Below, in pieces: positions 1-12,350 of a DNA stretch of 64,000 nucleotides; within the stretch, counting starts at the first letter, position 1, and the number at the start of each line of letters is the position of its first letter. The notes under the pieces were generated by a model. The model ran no database searches and had not been told where the DNA came from. It worked only from the letters and a program-made list of their open reading frames with translations. Location of the stretch: contig NC_035435.2 of assembly GCF_002127325.2 (NCBI RefSeq), forward strand, positions 128,813,893 to 128,877,892. Direction: 5' to 3'. The translations under genes and the position numbers were made by a program. The stretch comes from Helianthus annuus. Taxonomy: Eukaryota > Streptophyta > Magnoliopsida > Asterales > Asteraceae.

Positions 1-2783
1 TATAAAACTGAAAACAGTAAAGAAAAAAGGGGGCATGAACTCACAGAAGTGCGTCTCGAAATAGTCGGTCCCAAATCAACCTACTGCGTGACGACCTACA
101 CGTACTAACTTCTATTAGACGGACGGCCGTGCCTTGGCTTAAGGTTTAACGTTTTTGGTAAATAGTTAGACAACTATTTCGTATTTACACTTCTTAATTA
201 TTCAATAAGTATATTCCTTCCCAAGGATGGGGGTATTAATACATGGGTGTTTTATAGTTCCGAAAATATATTTTTAAGTCTCACTTGAAAAATATATTTT
301 TAATCACTTTGTCTAAAATGTTCTAATCCCAAAATATATATATTTTTCCCAAAAATATTATATTTTATTCCATAAGTTTTTCCAAGATAATATTTTCACC
401 AAAAATATACTAAATAGAGTATTTTTCCGAAAAATACATAAGTTACGTTTTTAAGGTTCGCGTTGTATTACGATACTTGTATAACTTAAATATTTATTTT
501 TGTGAGCGCGTTTACATTGTTTTGGAAGTCGTAATTTCATGATATTTCAAGTTATATTATTTTTATCCTAAAAATAATATATACCTAGTTCACAAAATAA
601 TCACATAATCACACAAGCGTCTTATTATAGAATATATTCTAAAAATATATTTAACAAGTTTTATTTACGAAAATCTACCTCCGGTACTTGGTTATTTTTG
701 TAATAAAAATCATGGCGAAGTTTATATTTTAAAAACAAGTTAAAAATATATTTGTAACCATTTACTAGAAAAATATTTTCTAAGTGCTATATTTCTGGAA
801 AAATTTCGCCAGAGTTTCCTCTGTAACTGGAGGTGTCCATGCTTTTAGCACATCATTTTCTTTTTGTAAAAATCACCAAACAATTTACCAATCAACAATA
901 TACAATATTTATCCATCAACTTGACAAAAATATGAACAAACCATAAACTCATGAACTTGAAGATTTTGTAAAAATATGTAGTAAGTTACCATCATTTTTA
1001 GTAGGTCTTGTTAACTTTTAAAAACATATTTAGTTTCTTGTGAACTTTATTTTTAAAGAACTTGAAGTTTCACAACTTCTAGTCAAGTTTTGCAAAAATG
1101 CTTCTTTGTTAAATTTCTTGTTACACAAGAGTTCATACGCTTGTTTATTCACTAAGTTTGCTTCTAGTTCATAAAATATTTGGGTTTTAACAAAACTAGT
1201 ATTTTCTGCTTGGTTCTTCCGAAAAACCACTTGTAGATCTTTAGATCCACAAGTTTACAACTTCATTTTACAAGAAAAATTATGTTTATTCAAGTTTCAA
1301 GTTCATGGTGGATGGTTTCATCATCTTTTCATATCTCTAACACCAAGTTCATGGTGGATGGTTTCATCATCTTTTCATATCTCTAACACTAACATACTAC
1401 TAGTTCATGTTCTTGAACATGATCTAGTATGTCTTGATGATGATCCATCCTACTTTTAGTATCAAATAACATCAAATAATCACAACTAAACAAGATTTAC
1501 ATGATTTACACAACTAGCTTCTCTTTATCCAACTTATTCATCTTATGTTCAAGACTTTAAGTTATGTTCTTTAGTGTTCTTAGCTTTTAACCATTAAATC
1601 ACCTATTAACCATCATAAACAAGATCAAGATGATGATTAGAGACACTTACTACTAGCTCAAGGCTAGGGAAGAAACAAGATGTAAATGTGGTGGATAAAA
1701 GGAAATGAGAGCGGTTTTTTCACTTTCGAAAGCACCGGGCTTGTTTGTATGTCACCTTGCACCTTTGAGTATGTAAGAAATGGTTGAACAAGATTTGGAA
1801 GTGGTGGTGGTGTGGTGGAGAGGGGGCGGCCGTAGGTGGTGGTTATGGAGAGAAAGAATGTTGGATGTTGTGGTGTTTATGAAAGAGATTGGTTAACTAT
1901 CATGCATACTTATAATCCAACTCAAGTTTTATCCAACAAATATTATGTCTCTAAATCACCAACATTAGCCATAAAATAATTAAGAAAATGGAAGTGGGTC
2001 ACCCCCTTGGGTGACCGTCAAGTGGGGGGGGGCAAGGGTTGGGTGGTGTAATGTTATAGTTAAGTTCTAGTTGTAATCAAGTGGTTCTAGTTAGGATATT
2101 TATGTGTGTTATTTAATATAAGGGGTGTTAGGGTGTTTGGGGACCCTAACTAGCTCAGAAAAGTAAAAACAATGTCTTTGGCAATATTTTCATGTCCCGG
2201 GTAAAGTCCGGTTGTTCGGTTGGATATTGATCCGTTAAAGTGCTAAGTAAAGCTATAAAGTGTCATTTATATTGTTTTTAGTGACACAATAAATTCCCGA
2301 CACTTTGGAAAGTGTCTAGTATTATTTTACCAAGTTTTTGCACTCTACTAGTTATGTTAAGTGCTGAAGTTTTGCATGTAGTGCAGAATTTTGTAATTAG
2401 AGCATGTTTTAGGCACTTCCGGTCACTATAACTATCACCTAGGGACACTGTTCTATGATGCTCACTTCCCTACACTCCTTACTAGTGTAGTAATCTACTC
2501 CCGGCTCATACTGGCCTCAGAGACAATGTCTGTCTAGTGCGGGCAATGTCAGCATGTTTACTGGGTTATCCGCTCACTGTGCTAACTGTGTTTTGTGCAT
2601 CAAGTTTGTCACTATTGTTTGTGTGTAATAAATGAATTGACAGTAATAAAGTACGATGCATGAGTATGTATGTATCAGAAAACAGAAAGCAGTTTATTCA
2701 TAATTGTAATCAAGCACAGTAATCAAGCACTAATTAAATATTAATTAATTGTACGGATACCTGGATTTGTGAGGGTTGTCACA
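1..2783 (-). mobile_element. Partial LTR of a Ty3/gypsy-type retrotransposon
   Basis: The right edge ends in a gggttgtcaca motif (2773-2783). The three other gypsy LTR edges in this window end in nearly the same motif (42223, 47255, 57362), where it is the start (TGTGACAAC) of a minus-strand LTR. No ORF of substance lies in the 2.8 kb, as expected for an LTR; short AT-rich repeats fill 250-780. A clear polypurine tract is not visible just right of 2783, so it may be a solo or truncated LTR. The left edge is outside the window, so the target duplication cannot be tested. Confidence 0.5.
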
Positions 2784-3522
2784 CAAAGTGGTGATATTCC
2801 AACTTAGTTTACTATGTTAAACTTGTGGAAACACTCCTAAAGGTTATCCTAAAGAAGGAGAAGCAAGAATCCATGGAGAAGAGAAGAAAAAAGTGAGTTG
2901 AAACTCACTTTTGCACTTGGAACAAATCTGCCCAAAGTTGCAAGTTTGGATGTTTGAGAGAGTCTAGAGAATGATTTGGGAGTGTGAAAAGTGAAATGGA
3001 GGTGTGAAAGGCTTGATTTGTAGTTGAGGATTAGGGTTTATATTGTTAATGAGTTTTGTAGTGAGTGAGGGTTGAAGGAGGTGACAAAACAAGCAAATCC
3101 CGTAGCAGCCAACAACTTTCTGTGGATTATGGGCTCTCGCGTCGCGGGAGGGAGTGTTTTACCCAAACTTTGTTGCATTTTGTTCAGTTTCACTCCATGA
3201 ACTTGATTTTGATGCTATTCCGAGCTAGAAACTTATATTTTAACAATTTTTATGTATTTAGGGTGTAGTACAAGTATGTATAATGTGTATGTGAGTATGT
3301 ATGGTCGGCGTTCTAATGATAGTGTATGCATGAAGCATGTCTCGGTTTCGTATAAAATGCAAATTTCGTGATTGATTACGTATTGTGCATGTATAAAATT
3401 ACAAGTATGAATAAAATGTGATTTCCATTGATCGAGCGTCTCGGACCACAATGATTGAGCGTCTCGGACTCATGCAATTCGTTTATCTAAGAGAGTTAAG
3501 CGGGTTGGATTTATAAAATTTA
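2784..3522. other. Non-coding stretch, possibly old LTR sequence
   Basis: No gene recognised. The stretch holds a GC-rich near-palindrome around 3136-3152 (ctcgcgtcgcgggag type), similar in style to the CGCGTGACGCG hairpins just upstream of the TATA box in the LTRs at 46.95 and 53.1 kb. It may be an eroded LTR of a related element. It ends at the proposed Helitron 3' end at 3523. Confidence 0.3.
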
Positions 3523-4408
3523 CTAGGTTATAACCCGAAAATTTTCCGGGTAGGAAAATTTAATTTACAACAAATAAAAGTATAAAAATAACACTTTTAA
3601 CATCTAAAGTATCATCTTTCCATTTTCTCCGCCATAAATTTTTAATTCTGTTTCTTAAACTTTTTCTTGTTGTAAAGAGCAATAAAAACATACAGAAGCA
3701 AGAATGTATATTAGTCATGTATAGTTTTTAGTATAACGGATTATTTTTTAAGAATTTATATACACGTATAGACAATACCTCACTGTCACTCTACACTCTA
3801 AATCAAACTATTTTGACCCGACTCATACATATTCCCAACCTTGCCCCACTCACATCAGCTACAACAAAAAAAATCAACCAAAAAAATACATGTTTGGATT
3901 CTTATATTATGATACAATGACACCTACATCAGCTACAACAAAAAAGAAAACCAACTAACACTAATATATAAACATGGAAAAATGTAAACTATAAATCCAA
4001 CCCAGATGGCTCAGTTCGTTAAAAAAATAATCGGTGAAACATTAATATAAATTACTCAATGGAAAATACATGAGAATCTGTTGGTGGAGGTAAGATAGTT
4101 GGTGGCTATATAAATTAACGATCTAAATTCTATATAATCCCTTCCGTCTATAATATGAAGTATATAAATCAAATAATGTATTCAACACGTGAACACCTAT
4201 GCAACCATCAACTAATTAAATGAGCAGTTAACCCACAATGACATTAAAGTTATAGTTTTCAATCATTTTTTTCTTATGTAGACATTTAATTTAAGATCTA
4301 TCTAAGATTGTGATTCGCTCGGTTCTCGATCATAATCTGCAGAAGAACAAACAATATCAACATTCAAAAACAAAAAAAGATTCAATTAATCCAACAAATC
4401 ATTTTGCA

Positions 4409-4594
4409 TTAATCACCTGTGACTTCAATTTCCAAGCGATTAAGCTCGAGTTTCAACGAATCCAAACCGTGGAACAACTTTATAAGATTGTTCGTGTCTA
4501 AACTTGGCCTCACCGTAGAACCCCTACAACTTGTAGTACCCGAACCCCTCCCTCCTCCACTTCCTCGGTCCTTGTAAGATCCCGAAAATGTCAA
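4409..4594 (-). pseudogene. MAP70-like N-terminal exon fragment
   Basis: The minus-strand reading contains RPSLDTNNLIKLFHG followed by LKLELNRLEIEV. This resembles the conserved N-terminal segment of plant microtubule-associated protein 70 (RPSLD..., LLHGSDPVKVELNRLENEV as I remember the family). A possible splice donor (CACAG/GTGATT) follows near 4418. No downstream coiled-coil exons of MAP70 are visible nearby, so this looks like a captured or leftover exon rather than a working gene. The Gly/Ser/Arg-rich leader before the motif also suits the family. Identification rests on about 30 residues from memory. Confidence 0.5.
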
Positions 4595-5417
4595 CGGCGT
4601 CGTATACTACAATAGAAACACAAATTAAGATTGAAAACACAAAACAATTTATGTTGAGGGCAAAAGCTATTTATATTAATAATTTTCTTATGAGTGACAA
4701 TTTGGGACCTGTGGAAATTTCAAGCAGTTTGGAATCATTTACTTATACACTAACACTAAGATTAATGAAAGGGGCAAGTTGTAGCCCTATCACAAAACCG
4801 CACTATCAAATGAAGAAAAGTAACAAAATCATTTGACTTCTCTCACAAAAAAAACGCAAACATAAATCAACTAAATAGCTTAAATTAATGCATGACTTCA
4901 AGAATCACACGATCTTATTCCAAAATCACACAATCTTCACAACCAAAGAAGTAATCTGCAAAAAAAAAAAAACAAAAAAAAAACACAAAATTAGTTGTCT
5001 GTTTAATTTGGGTCAGACTTTTAATGCTCTTAATTGAGTAGCGTTTGAAGTAAATCAATCAATTCTAACGATCAATTTCTTCAAAATTTGAAACATTCAC
5101 AACTAAAAAATATCATAAAAAATTATAAAACGTACCTGTTTGAGGTTACCTTTCGGTTATGACAACACTCTGAGGACTGGCTCAACTAACTCCATTTACA
5201 ATGTTTAAATCAATCGTGGTTCCAATGATAATAGCAGCAAACTAAATCATTCATTTGACCATCTCCACCTCGAGTCAACATTTTTAGGAGCTAATTAGTC
5301 AGTATGTTGCTTAAAAATAAAATCTTTAGCAAGTAAAAAAATTGATCATGAGTCCTAACAACTGAATCCAATTAACAAAACCATATAGTTGTCAACAACG
5401 TGGAAAAGAATAACAAC

Positions 5418-5539
5418 CTGAGCTTCAAGTTTAGCAATATGAGTGATTAATGAACCATTATCCCTTCATTTAATCGATTCTTCATCAAATCATGCTTCAC
5501 AAAGACGAACTCTCAACATGTTATGATCCATTCCCATAC
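5418..5539 (-). pseudogene. Exon-like fragment with two internal stops, family not recognised
   Basis: A 122-nt minus-strand segment is flanked by a good acceptor (tttcag/GTATGG) and donor (GCTCAG/gttgtt). It reads as an acidic, probably helical peptide ending SLITHIAKLEAQ, but has two TGA codons (after RLCEA and after FDEESIK). It lies upstream, in the minus sense, of the MAP70-like exon and may belong to a different captured gene. I could not name the family. Confidence 0.4.
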
Positions 5540-7130
5540 CTGAAATAGATCAATGTATGCTGTCAGCAGCTATCAAAACACAAAATCCTCAAAACATGAA
5601 TCAAACTTGGCAAATAAAGAGCAAAGAAACAATACACTTTAAATCGTTAAACATCACCAAAATCCTAAAATTTCAGATCAGATGGAGTTAATGAGCTAAG
5701 ATGGAGACTGCTTACATGGACACTCGATCTGGTCGGTAATTGCACCTCCGATCAGATCAGAAAACTACATACTGAAATAGGGTCCTTGGAACCGAGGCGA
5801 GAGACAGAGAGCAGAGGTGAACACGCACGCATCACAAACGCGAGGAGGTATTTATTTTTTTTATCTTTATGGTAGGTTCTATCATCTTGATTTAAACCAT
5901 ATTTCACCAAAAGCTCAAATGTAATCCCCCAGGTAACCCAGCGGACCTAAAAACCCAAAATCTCAAGTCACTGAGTCCAAATAAAGCTCAGATAGCAAAG
6001 TTTAAAATAAAGTGGGAGAAAGATCAAAACTAAAAAAAAACCATACCTTTCGTTTTATAACTCAAACCAAACAATATATTAAACTACCCAGAAATCTTGA
6101 CACGTACCCAGCAAAAATGGTAGAATCATCCACTTGAGCCACCACTTGATTAGTAAATCACCCTAGCCACACCATTAAGTAAAAAATTAATAATAATAAT
6201 AATCAATCTTTATGCACTAAATGCCAACCAAATGCTGAAAAACACATTGTTTATTAACGTTCTAAATTATTCAATAATGTTTTTATAATTGAATATTGTT
6301 TGAATATATACCTTTTGTCTTTTCTCGAGACGATATAAGAAGTGTCCTAAAGCGAATAGTGATACATATGACCAAGAATCAAACAGTGTTCATAAGCATA
6401 CCTCTAAGAATGCTTCTCCCTTCGTTTCTTCTCTATGGAAAATTTATAAGCTTACTGAAACACTATTAGTTTGCCTCTGGTCGTGTTCACTTGCAAAAAA
6501 AAATAAACAAATAAAAAAATACCTGACTCATACAAAAGAAACAAACAAAAGTCCAGTTACAACATCCCATTTGCTTTTAAGAAAGATAAAAAAATAGATG
6601 AAGAATTTATATCGAAGTGATAGCTCAACTAAAGGATTTACTTTAAAGAAAGCAAAACACCTATTGCAAAAAAAAAGGTAGAATGTTTTAATTAACGTAG
6701 ATCTAAACTGAAAACCTAAACTCCAAACATTTTATTTCCAAACCCTTTTAATTCTAACCGAATTAAACATCTTGAACAACAAAAAAATGGAAGATTTACA
6801 ATAATGATTGACTTCAAAATTTAAATTTAAAATATTGATTGACTTCAAAATTTAAAATTTGAATTCTGAAAATAAAATCACTAACATCCAATCCCGTAAA
6901 TTAATCAAACTTATTAGGAAAGTCTAACCTTGCCAAGCAAAATTGCTCTACCATTTATTTATAGAAAGAGATACCTTAATTTAGGAAAACCATATAATAC
7001 TAAAATTTAAGGAAATAACGAAATCTTTGATGGATTGTAATTAATACATATTAAAACAGTACAAAATTTATTAGAAACAACCCAAATATTCAAATTTTAA
7101 AAAATATCATAGTTAGATTTGCAATATGTG

Positions 7131-7150
7131 TGTATATATATATATATATA
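7131..7150. repeat. (TA)n microsatellite
   Basis: A short run of alternating T and A in AT-rich Helitron DNA. Other AT/TA runs in the window lie near 19968-19985 and 32424-32452. Confidence 0.8.
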
Positions 7151-7439
7151 TTCTTTACAAAATTATACACATCAGCATAAACAATGAAACCTAAAATTAT
7201 ACCGAAAAAATAAATAAAAAATTAAATAAAGCAAATTACTTGTAAACAATGAATCATAGTTAGATTTCTTGTAAGGTGGTTGTTCTCCCCACATTAATAA
7301 AGCAAAGACATTAGGTATTTCCTATCAGTGAAAATAAAAAAAAATTAAAAAATTAAATACATAAGTCTAAATACAATATGTTTAGTAATCATAAAACCAA
7401 TAAACGTACCAGAAAAAATAGGATCATCGTCCTTAATCA

Positions 7440-9490
7440 GCTTTAAGAATGAAGGACTGTTATTACTCAAATAAAAAATAAATCACTAACGAAATTTAAA
7501 ATTGCACAAAATTTTAAATTTAAAATGTGAATTTAGGAAATAGAAATAGAAACCTTAATTCCGGAAAATTATCATACTAAAAATAAACCACTAACGAAAT
7601 TTAAAATTGCTAAAAATTTTAAATTTAAAATTTGAATTCCGGAAATAGAAATAGAAACCTTAAAATTTTAAATTTGAGGTTACAAAAAACGTAACACCAT
7701 TTATTTATAGAAATAGAAACCTTAATTCCGGAAAATTATCATACTAAAAATAAATCACTAACGAAATTTAAAATTGCTCAAAATTTAAAATTTAAAACTT
7801 AAAATAGAAACCTCAAAATTTAAAATTTAAAATTTAAAATTTGAATTCTGAAAATGAAATCACTAACACCCAATCCCGTAAATTATCATACTAAAAATAA
7901 ATCACTATTTATTTATAGAAATAGAAACCTTAATTCCGGAAAATTATCATACTAAAAATAAATCACTAAAATTTAAATTTGAGGTTTCAAAAATAAATCA
8001 CTAACGAAATTTAAAATTGCTCAAAATTTTAAATTTAAAATTTGAATTCCAGAAATAGAAATAGAAACCTTAATTCCGAAAAATTATCATACTAAAAATA
8101 AATCACTAACGAAATTTAAAATTGTTCAAAATTTTAAATTTAAAATTTGAATTCCGGAAATAGAAAAAGAAAACTTAAAATTTTAAATGTGAGGTTTCAA
8201 AAAACGTAACACCATTTATTTATAGAAATAGAAACCTGAATTCCGGAAAGTTATCATACTAAAAATAAATCACTAACAAAATTTAAAATTGCTAAAAATT
8301 TAAAATTTAAAATAGAAACCTCAAAATTTAAAATTTAAAATTTGAATTCTGAAAATTAAATCATTAACATCCAATCCCGTAAATTATCATACTAAAAATA
8401 GATCACCATTTATTTATAGAAATAGAAACCTTAATTCCGGAAAATTATCATACTAAAAATAAATCACTAAAATTTAAATTTGAGGTTTAAAAAATAAATC
8501 ACTAACGAAATTTAAAATTGCTCAAAATTTTAAATTTAAAATTTGAATTCCGGAAATAGAAATAGAAACCTTAATTCCGGAAAATTATCACACTAAAAAT
8601 AGATCACTAACGAAATTTAAATTTGCTCAAAATTTTAAATTTAAAATTTGAATTCCGGAAATAGAAATAGAAACCTTAAAATTTTAAATTTGAGGTTTCA
8701 AAAAACGTAACACCATTTATTTATAGAAATAGAAACCTTAATTCCCAAAAGTTATCATACTAAAAATAAATCACTAACGAAATTTAAAATTTCTCAAAAT
8801 TTTAAATTTTAAATTTAAAATAGAAACCTCAAAATTTAAAATTTAAAATTTGAATTCTGAAAATTAATTCACTAACATCCAATCCCATAAATTATCATAC
8901 TAAAAATAAATCAACATTTATTTATAGAAATAGAAACCTTAATTCCGAAAAATTATCATACTAAAAATAAATCACTAAAATTTAAATTTGAGGTTTAAAA
9001 AAATTACTAACGAAATTTAAAATTGCTCAAAATTCTAAATTAAAAATTTGAATTCCGGAAATAGAAATAGAAATAGAAACCTTAATTCCGAAAAATTATC
9101 ATACTAAAAATAAATCACTAACGAAGTTTAAAATTGCCCAAAATTTTAAATTTAAAATTTGAGTTCCGGAAATAGAAATAGAAACCTTAAAATATTAAAT
9201 TTGAGGTTTCAAAAAACGTAACACAATTTATTTATATAAATAGAAACCTTAATTCCGAAAAATTATCATACTAAAAATAAATCACTAACGAAATTTAAAA
9301 TTGCTCAAAATTTTAAATTTTAAATTTAAAATAGAAACCTCAAAATTTAAAATTTAAAATTTGAATTCTGAAAATTAAATCACTAACATCCAATCCCGTA
9401 AATTATCATACTAAAAATAAATCACCATTTATTATTGAAATAGAAACCTTAATTCCGGAAAATTATCATACTAAAAATAAAGGAAATAAC
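7440..9490. repeat. AT-rich higher-order tandem array, unit about 505 bp, about four copies
   Basis: The landmark ccaatcccgtaaattatc recurs at about 7870, 8371, 8879 (one change) and 9390, so the spacing is 501, 508 and 511 bp. Within each unit shorter modules recur two or three times: one starting actaacgaaatttaaaatt, one with gaattccggaaatagaaat, one with ccatttatttatagaaatag, and runs of aaatttaaaattt. The outer flanks (6950-7110 and 9430-9570) are also similar to each other (ggaaataac.aaatctttgatg..., tattcaaattttaaaaaatatcatagttagatt). The array therefore seems to have grown by unequal exchange inside one locus. No coding potential. Confidence 0.9.
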
Positions 9491-10454
9491 AAAATCTTTA
9501 TGAATTGATAATTAATACAATACAAAATTTATTACTAAGAAAACAAAGATATTCAAATTTTAAAAAAATATCATAGTTAGATTTTCAAAAATAAAAAATA
9601 ATAAAAATAACTAAAAAATTATACAGATTAGCATAAACGATTTAACCTATAACAATTATCGGATCAAAAAACACCAAAACAACCATAAAACTAAACTTAC
9701 CTCTTCTATTCGACGAAGATTTAGAGTCCGGCAGTTGCATAAAATTTAGGGTTTCTCATGAAAAAACAAAAACCAAAATAAAAAAATCACTAACAACATC
9801 ACTCTTTGAAGACATCAAGAATAGATCCATTCATAAGATTAGAATCGGAGAATTAAAATCATCATCAACAACAAAAAAATTACAGAAAAATGATAAAGAA
9901 AAATGCGATTAAGCATTTACAATACATAACAATCTAATATAATTTACATACCTGCAGAATAAGAGGAATGATCTACAAAAAAAAAAGAACAACAATAATC
10001 ATTAGCATTTTCCGAATGGGTTTTGACCAAAAACAACCTACTATACGATCGAAGAACAAAAATAAAGAGTATTTCGCTGCGATCATGTAGTTTACCTTTG
10101 ATTTGTGAAGGATTCTTGCTTTAAGTTTATGATAGGAGAATGTAGGTAGAAGAGAGAGAACAGAGAGAAAGAACTTGTTTGTAGGAAGATGTTTATGAAG
10201 AATAACTTAGTCAAAATAATAAATAGGATCCATATTCAAAATGGGTTTTTTGAAAAACCGGAATAAACCGACCCAAATAATTCGGATCCCGTGTGGAAGT
10301 AAGTTTTGGTTTGTGTTTTGTGAATTTGGTTTGTTTATAGAAAATTCCCTCCCAAAATCACTCTCTACTCAACCAATGGTTGCCACATCATCAAAATGGC
10401 TTCACCATTCAAAGACATATAGCCCACATCATCTCATTTATTAATATATATAGA

Positions 10455-10598
10455 TTGTTTTTATTTCTGAAAATGTAACTTATCACAAGATTGATAGCTG
10501 ACCCGTTTATTTACAACTCAATTTGTACGCTACACATTTGACACAACAAACCTATAATTCAATAGATTTTAAATAGAAACTATATATCACTTATTAGG
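10455..10598. other. Short non-coding spacer
   Basis: AT-rich sequence between the proposed Helitron and the next MITE; nothing recognised. Confidence 0.5.
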
Positions 10599-10908
10599 CT
10601 ATAGGGTGTGGGGATCATGGTTGGGACATGATTTGCCACTTAGGAACATGAATGGAAGGCTACACCACCCCCTTGATTGATCCACCATGGTTTGCATGGA
10701 TTAAACCATGGCAACCATGGTCCTTCTTTCCATTTTTCAACAAATTATTTCCTTTTTGTTTAGACAAAGATAATAAATAAGGGGCTAATAGTTTGGGTCA
10801 TGACCATACCCTTAGGATAGTGGTTTTGGATGGTGGATTAAAGATTAGTTACATGGCACTAACATGGAGGGTCATGGTGGTCATAAGGGTCATGACCACA
10901 CCCTATAG
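10599..10908. mobile_element. MITE with CTATAGGGTGTGG terminal inverted repeats
   Basis: The left end ctatagggtgtgg (10599-10611) is matched by ccacaccctatag (10896-10908), a perfect 13-bp inverted pair. The interior is rich in ccatgg/catgg-type motifs and has no ORF. Superfamily is uncertain: GGGTGTGG ends suggest PIF/Harbinger, but a clean 3-bp duplication is not evident. The element at 13353 has related ends. Confidence 0.65.
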
Positions 10909-10984
10909 CATGAATAAACAAAATAATAAAGTCATGAATAAGATCAATTAATGTTTCGTTTTTTTCACAGGGAAATATATTCAT

Positions 10985-11889
10985 GGGGTTGGCTAAATGC
11001 ACCCCCTTTTTTACTAGTCATACCCCCTTTCTAAAAATACAGTTTCAAAGTTGTCAAATTCATCCCTCTACACAATTCAAATATTGTTTTCGAAGACAGT
11101 TTCTCTAACTAGTATTTTATTATTTTTGTATAAAACGTCACTACAAATTAATAAAAAAAGATATTCTTTTAAACAATAAAAAAGTTTTAGATTTTTTTTT
11201 GTTGAAAAAACAGTTGATTTTATTTTTTTTTATTTATTTCATATTTTAGTTCTCTTATCTATCTATTTCTATTAGTATCATTATTATATTAAAATGTATT
11301 ATAATATAATTAACAACTTTTATTTATTAAAAGTAATAAATTGCAAAAAGAAAATAAAAAGTTAGCTAGCATATTAGGTAGTAAAATGCTTTGATCAAAA
11401 CATGTAATATCAATCAGTAATCAATAATCGACATAAGTTGAAATTTAATTATTGTGAGGGTATGATTGACTAATCAAAATCATTATCTACAAATTAAATT
11501 GGTGATTCTCAAATATATTTATCTTCTTTTAACTCGAAAACTATATTAAGTTAGTTGGCTTCAAACCTTCATTTAAATTTGTGTATTATTGTTTATACAA
11601 ACTAAATTCGAACTCCCACTTCAAGCCGTTATGAACGAAAAAAAAAATCCCATCTCAAAATTAAAATGACTCGCCTCAGTTTAAAACATATGAAAATGAT
11701 TTTTTTTCAAATAACAAAAAAATCTTTTAAATAAAATAATGTTTTAAAAGCAAACGCTAGTAATAATAATAATTAAAGATAACAAAATAAAAAAAACAAA
11801 ACAAAATAAAAGGGTTTGAATTGTATTAATGTGAAAGTTAAAGGAGGGGGTACATTTAGTAGAAAATGGGGGTACATTTAGCAACACCC
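10985..11889. mobile_element. MULE-type non-autonomous element with perfect 9-bp target duplication
   Basis: The ends GGGGTTGGCTAAATGCACCCCC (10985-11006, left) and GGGGGTACATTTAGCAACACCC (11868-11889, right) are imperfect inverted repeats. The similarity extends over about 45 bp. Both sides carry tatattcat (10976-10984 and 11890-11898), a perfect 9-bp duplication typical of Mutator-like elements. Length is 905 bp with no transposase, so it is mobilised in trans. A truncated right-end relative lies at 30306-30389. Confidence 0.85.
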
Positions 11890-12350
11890 TATATTCATAT
11901 CTAACTTTTACAGCAATACTTTATTTTTTATATAAAAAAAAGAATACTTGTTATAAAATCAAGAAAAAAAGTAATTGTAGTTGACTTATTATAGAAGGAA
12001 CAGAATATTAAAATTTGATAACATCCTACATATTTAAGTCATATACGTCGCGAATATCAATCAATTAAAAATATATAAGAGAATGGCAAGTGTGTTAGGA
12101 ATATTAGTTAAATGGCTTATCTTTTTTTTACCACTACAACTCTATTCCATTATTCTTAAAGCACTTTAGATGCCACCTTATAATATATATTTCAATTTTA
12201 TGTCACTCAAAATGTCTTAAACTATCTCCCAACTCTATGATTGATCGCACAAAAACCCACCATTGTTTTCTTTTTCAAGTAGATGCAATAAAAAAGTAAA
12301 AGTATTATTAGAATGGCATTTAAAATATTAATAGGTTAAAGAGTTAATTA

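Larger units (their letters stand above)
3523..10454 (-). mobile_element. Probable Helitron, 6.9 kb, carrying captured fragments and a tandem array
   Basis: Read on the minus strand, the element starts with TCTATATATATTAATAAATG at 10454 (preceded by A at 10455). It ends with a hairpin (ACCCG...CGGGT arms, 3532-3550) followed a few bases later by CTAG at 3526-3523, with T next (3522). TC start, 3' hairpin, CTRR end and insertion between A and T without target duplication are Helitron hallmarks. A similar 5' start is seen at 34161. There is no RepHel ORF, so it would be non-autonomous. Inside are exon-like fragments (4409-4594, 5418-5539), 5'UTR-like pieces near 9.7-10.2 kb and a higher-order tandem array (7440-9490). 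The two ends are far apart, so pairing them is an inference. Confidence 0.5.

Noticed and set aside
7440..9490. Regularly spaced repeats resembling a CRISPR array
   Set aside because: Eukaryotic AT-rich tandem array; units are ~505 bp with no short repeat/unique spacer layout.
10241..10444. 67-codon plus-strand ORF at the Helitron 5' edge
   Set aside because: No motif, overlaps the element terminus, typical chance ORF.
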